Shown one piece after another: positions 61,124-64,000 of a stretch of 64,000 nt of DNA. The position numbers were made by a program, and so were the translations under genes. The first letter of the stretch is position 1, and the number at the start of each line of letters is the position of its first letter. The notes under the pieces are model-generated. The model was not told the origin of the DNA and made no database searches. It saw only the letters and a program-made list of their open reading frames with translations. This stretch comes from Erythrobacter sanguineus (GTDB taxonomy: Bacteria > Pseudomonadota > Alphaproteobacteria > Sphingomonadales > Sphingomonadaceae): the NCBI RefSeq assembly GCF_900143235.1, contig NZ_FRDF01000012.1, positions 51,028 through 115,027 on the forward strand. The letters run 5' to 3'.

Positions 61124-61294
61124 AAGAGGCCGAAACGCTCCACCCATATCGCACGGCCCTTCGGCCACCGGGTTACTTTGACGGCTGCCCCCATGGAGGA
61201 ACGCACCGGCAATGTTCAGCTCGAACCGGGACGAACCCGGAAGATGCGCGCCCTTAGGCGGGTTTGGGTGGGGGGTCAAGGGAGATCCAACTTA

Positions 61295-61325
61295 CCCCTC
61301 CCCGTTGCGCAGCAATGGGGAGGGG
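61295..61325. repeat. GC-rich palindrome downstream of the methyltransferase fragment
   Basis: CCCCTCCCC-G-TTGC-GCA-GCAA-T-GGGGAGGGG: 13 Watson-Crick pairs plus one G-T. It may serve as a terminator-like boundary. Confidence 0.6.
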
Positions 61326-61354
61326 GCAGACGCCGCAGGCGGCTGACGGAGGGG

Positions 61355-61549
61355 TCAAAGCAGCGACCCCTGCTTGCCTGCGTCCATATCCTCACGCTTG
61401 GCGCTTTTCGCGGTGTTCAAATCCATCAGCGGAATATTGGGCCGCTTGCCCTGAAAAATCTCCGCCAGCGTCAGGATTTGCAGGCGCGGGTATTTGCGGC
61501 CCGTGGTGGGGTTCTCCCATAATCCCACCGCCGCCGCATCGCGCTCCAT
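61355..61549 (-). pseudogene. 3' remnant of a DNA methyltransferase-type gene
   Basis: Sixty-four codons remain: ENPTTGRKYPRLQILTLAEI, then FQGKRPNIPLMDLNTAKSAK and a GKQGSLL end. The KYPRLQILT(x)EE(L/I)-GKRPxxP pattern is the C-terminus of site-specific DNA methyltransferases/type III-like Mod proteins. The upstream part of the gene is missing: the remnant starts exactly where the 98-base inverted element begins (61548). The longer frame to 61651 runs into that element and is not real protein. Confidence 0.6.
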
Positions 61550-61645
61550 GGCGCGTAGCCGAAGCGAAGCTGAACGAGCGAAGCGAGGACAACCGGACGG
61601 ACGTCCGCCGCCCGGCGCTTGAGGGCGAAAACAAGGGACTCGCGG
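61548..61645 (+). repeat. Left copy of the 98-base inverted element
   Basis: Nearly identical, in opposite orientation, to 63555-63653: GCGCGTAGCCGAAGCGAAGC and the following 25 bases are the same in both, as is CCCGGCGCTTGAGGGCG. Between these lies a small stem, CGGAC-GGAC-GTCCG, that differs from the right copy but still pairs. Confidence 0.8.
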
Positions 61646-61665
61646 GGCCACTACCGCCTGCGTTC

Positions 61666-61690
61666 GTCACCCCGGCGAAGGCCGGGGTCC
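61666..61690 (+). repeat. REP-like palindrome left of the AIPR gene
   Basis: GTCACCCCGGC-GAAG-GCCGGGGTCC, in the opposite orientation to the copy right of the gene (63732-63761). Confidence 0.7.
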
Positions 61691-61776
61691 AGAGCGGCAA
61701 GACATTGTGCGTTCACGCGTCATAGCCGAAATTTTTTCTTGTTGAAAAATAAAGTCCTATCCGCCACTCACCACGC

Positions 61777-63462
61777 ATGACAGACACAACTTTTGACGAC
61801 ATCGCAGCATCTATTGCCGAACTTGCTAAACGAGGTCACATCAGCAAATCCCAAGCGCTAGCTGCTTGGTATGCCATGAACTTCCATAGCATTGATGAGG
61901 ATGAAGCACTGGAGGCCGCCGCAGTTGACGGTGGAAACGATCAGGGGATCGATCTAGTTTTCTGCGATGATGCAAACGAATCTATATTCGTGATCCAGGC
62001 GCATTATCCGACATCACCAACCCCTAAGCCGACACCGAAACCAAAATGGGACGCAGTCACCAGTAGTATCGGGTTCATCAGCGATCCCGAATTGCTTCGA
62101 GAATCTGGAAGGCCTGATCTTGCAGATTTGATTGATGAACTAAGGGACGATAATCCAGATTATTCTCTCACTTTTGGGCTTATTTCCCTTGGCCTGCGAT
62201 CAAACGAAATTGAATCTGCGCTAAAGGCGCAAAAAGGCACTCAAAAGAACATGTACTTCTTTTACAGTGCGCGAGAAGATATCGTGTCCGGCTACAAGTC
62301 TATTGTCGAAGGCGAGGCAGGAATCGCCGACGACACCCTATCATTCGTTGGCGATTATATCGAAGATGAAGGTGATTATGGGCGAGCTTGGATCGGCTCT
62401 GTTGGCGCCGACGAGCTCCAAAGATTGCACGAGCAATATCCCAAAGATCTGTTTGCCGGAAATGTGCGACTTTTCCTTGGAGCGCGAAAAGGTGGCATCA
62501 ATCAACAGATCATTAAGACCGCATCAGACTCGCCGGGAGTGTTTTGGGCTTTGAATAATGGCATAACCATCGTTGCAGATACGGTAGAGCCAACTAGCGA
62601 TCCTGAGGGAACAAAATCCCTCCGGATAAAGAGATTCAGTATCGTAAACGGGTGCCAGACCACTTCAAGTTTAGTTCAAGCTAAAGCCTCTTCTGAAGCT
62701 AAGGTTTTAGCACGAGTTATTGCAGCGAAGCAAAGCTTGCGGAACGACATTGTACGTTACAACAACTCGCAAAATGCCGTTCGAATTTGGAGCGTACGCT
62801 CAGCAGACAATATCCAAAAAAAGCTTCGCGGAGAATTCGAAAAAATTGGTGTGACATACGCACCTAAATTAGAGGGTGCGCGACAGAGGCGAGACTTAGA
62901 TATAATCGGTTTGGATAAAGTGGCGCAGTATATCGCGGCCGGAAAAAGCGAATATTTAATACAAGCGATCGCCAACAAGGGCGAACTTTTTGATCAACCA
63001 TATCAACAGCTTTTTCCTAAGGGGGTGAAAGCGCAGGACGTCTATCTTGCATGGTTGATCGGAAACATCGCAGACGAGAAACGTGCCGAACTTTATGATA
63101 GTTTGGAAGGCGACGAAAACGCACAACTACTTAGTGTAACGAGCACTTATTGGATAAGCTACGTCACGAAAAAAATCATCGAAAAGCAAAAATCTTTTTC
63201 TACAGAAAAGATCTCACTCAATTGCATGAAAGCAAAAGAGTTTCGAAGTGCACTTGCGAAACACGTTCAGCATGCTTCCGAAATTTTCTTCGACGCAGCA
63301 GTCGACTCTTACGACCGCAACGACTACGGCTCATTCAAAGCGACATTGCGTTCATCGAAATTCCTTAGCAAGATGGATAGCAAGATTGGTCTTAGAATTA
63401 GCCGGATTAGACGCGGGCAGGTTCCGGACCTGAAGGCCGTCTGCAAAACGATAAAAAAATAG
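61777..63462 (+). CDS. AIPR-family protein (abortive phage infection)
   Basis: A 561-residue protein. Residues 255-300 carry the AIPR signature: VFWALNNGITIVAD (N260, N261) and FSIVNGCQTTSSL (288-299). The N-terminus has the restriction-endonuclease-like pattern GGNDQGIDLVFCDD ... FVIQAHY (residues 52-77), but the usual Q-x-K is Q74-A75-H76. AIPR proteins are associated with phage-resistance loci and abortive infection; mechanism in this protein is not shown. Base composition is clearly AT-richer than the surroundings. It stands alone between two inverted copies of a 98-base element, next to a methyltransferase remnant. Confidence 0.85.
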   Translation: MTDTTFDDIAASIAELAKRGHISKSQALAAWYAMNFHSIDEDEALEAAAVDGGNDQGIDLVFCDDANESIFVIQAHYPTSPTPKPTPKPKWDAVTSSIGFISDPELLRESGRPDLADLIDELRDDNPDYSLTFGLISLGLRSNEIESALKAQKGTQKNMYFFYSAREDIVSGYKSIVEGEAGIADDTLSFVGDYIEDEGDYGRAWIGSVGADELQRLHEQYPKDLFAGNVRLFLGARKGGINQQIIKTASDSPGVFWALNNGITIVADTVEPTSDPEGTKSLRIKRFSIVNGCQTTSSLVQAKASSEAKVLARVIAAKQSLRNDIVRYNNSQNAVRIWSVRSADNIQKKLRGEFEKIGVTYAPKLEGARQRRDLDIIGLDKVAQYIAAGKSEYLIQAIANKGELFDQPYQQLFPKGVKAQDVYLAWLIGNIADEKRAELYDSLEGDENAQLLSVTSTYWISYVTKKIIEKQKSFSTEKISLNCMKAKEFRSALAKHVQHASEIFFDAAVDSYDRNDYGSFKATLRSSKFLSKMDSKIGLRISRIRRGQVPDLKAVCKTIKK

Positions 63463-63554
63463 CCTTTTCGCTGCATTCAAACGGCTCTCTGTCGCCCTAT
63501 GGCGGCAGCGCTTTATCAATCCCCGCAAAGACGATGGACGCCACCCCCTCCCCT

Positions 63555-63653
63555 CCGCGAGTTGTTTGTTTGCGCCCTCAAGCGCCGGGCGCAGCGCGTC
63601 CGCGCTGGTTGTCCTCGCTTCGCTCGTTCAGCTTCGCTTCGGCTACGCGCCAT
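63555..63653 (-). repeat. Right copy of the 98-base inverted element
   Basis: Inverted relative to 61548-61645. Read on the minus strand it has the same first 57 bases, then AGCGC-GGAC-GCGCT where the left copy has CGGAC-GGAC-GTCCG, then the same CCCGGCGCTTGAGGGCG and CTCGCGG end. Confidence 0.8.
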
Positions 63654-63731
63654 AAGGCGCGGCGCGCGGTCGCGCTTGCGGGCCTGCGGCCCGAACCATC
63701 GCCATACGCGCCGTTGGTGGCTCAGCAAAGG

Positions 63732-63761
63732 AAGCTGGACCCCGGATCAAGTCCGGGGTGA
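63732..63761 (-). repeat. REP-like palindrome right of the AIPR gene
   Basis: CTGGACCCCGGA-TCAAG-TCCGGGGTGAC, the inverted counterpart of 61666-61690. In the gap 63463-63997 no protein gene is seen apart from the elements listed. Confidence 0.65.
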
Positions 63762-63926
63762 CGGTGTGGCAGAAGTATCGGCGGCAAAGCCGCCGCAAGG
63801 GCGACCGCCCGCCCGCAGCGATGCGCCCGCAGGGCGTGTGAGCGAGGATTTCGCGCGCCGGATGGCGTGCGGAACACAAGGATGGCTTTCCCTTTTCCTA
63901 CTCACCTAATACCAACCTGCATAATT

Positions 63927-64000
63927 TCTGACTCACGGGGATTCCCAAGGCTGCGGAAATCTGACTCAATGGCGCTGTGACATTGGAGATCGGCGCCATG
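63927..64000 (+). other. Leader and ATG of a gene cut by the window end
   Basis: TCTGACTCA occurs twice, 33 bases apart (63927-63935 and 63960-63968), in an AT-richer stretch, followed by TTGGAG and an ATG at 63998-64000. This is likely the start of a gene running out of the window. The direct repeats could belong to the end of an insertion sequence, but this cannot be decided here. Confidence 0.3.

Noticed and set aside
61355..61651. A 98-residue protein gene extending the methyltransferase remnant
   Set aside because: Its first 34 codons lie in the inverted element that also occurs, non-coding, at 63555-63653.
63499..63909. A 136-residue frame right of the AIPR gene
   Set aside because: It is made of the inverted element and a REP palindrome, with Arg/Ala-rich translation and no ribosome site.

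Overview
The window is chromosomal DNA from an alphaproteobacterium, most likely in the Sphingomonadales (Erythrobacteraceae/Sphingomonadaceae type). The evidence is high GC by eye, the ribosomal gene order (rpsL-rpsG-fusA-tuf-rpsJ ... secY-adk-rpsM-rpsK-rpoA-rplQ), an alphaproteobacterial LexA box (GTTC-N7-GTTC) at uvrA, and several families typical of the group. No tRNA, rRNA or CRISPR array was recognised.

Layout. 1-8470: cell-wall lytic transglycosylase, greB, a small exported protein, rlmN, a methyltransferase, a MOSC protein, a glycine-zipper protein, then an overlapping operon of a FolM-type pteridine reductase, a cytochrome b and a periplasmic molybdopterin oxidoreductase. 8555-10637: cfa and a broken outer-membrane barrel gene. 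10732-14968: argG, a 0.98-kb gene-free stretch that folds into many GNRA-capped hairpins (candidate long non-coding RNA), rlpA and a sodium:solute symporter. 15012-17322: accessory patch with an acidic-tailed helix-turn-helix protein, a G-quadruplex-like tract, an AT-richer ParB/sulfiredoxin-fold gene and a possible gene remnant. 17323-25660: uvrA, a small coiled-coil exported protein, a BtuFCD-type ABC importer, a SleB-type hydrolase and a small hypothetical. 25898-34061: the TCA module mdh - two small membrane genes - sucD - sucA - sucB - lpdA, with sucC absent. 34117-39984: amidase, PepSY and TRIC membrane proteins, two related small periplasmic proteins and a serine hydrolase.

40139-60970 is the continuous minus-strand ribosomal protein/translation supercluster (str, S10, spc and alpha blocks), with fusA, tuf, secY, adk and rpoA inside it. 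It contains a strong tuf terminator, a promoter and an intrinsic attenuator ahead of rpsJ, and a promoter ahead of rpsM. Ribosomal protein S12 carries Arg at position 88, a classic streptomycin-determining site.

60971-64000 is a second accessory patch: a 3' fragment of a probable DNA methyltransferase, cut by one copy of a roughly 98-bp element; an AT-rich AIPR-family (abortive phage infection) gene; and a second, inverted copy of the element. The two copies carry different but compensating stems around the same loop, which points to selection on a folded hairpin. REP-like palindromes are scattered through the window and cluster around the accessory genes; one forms the end of uvrA.

Most of the window is housekeeping. 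The parts most likely to hold undescribed biology are the structured intergenic region at about 12190-12775 and the AIPR cassette between the inverted elements at 61548-63653.
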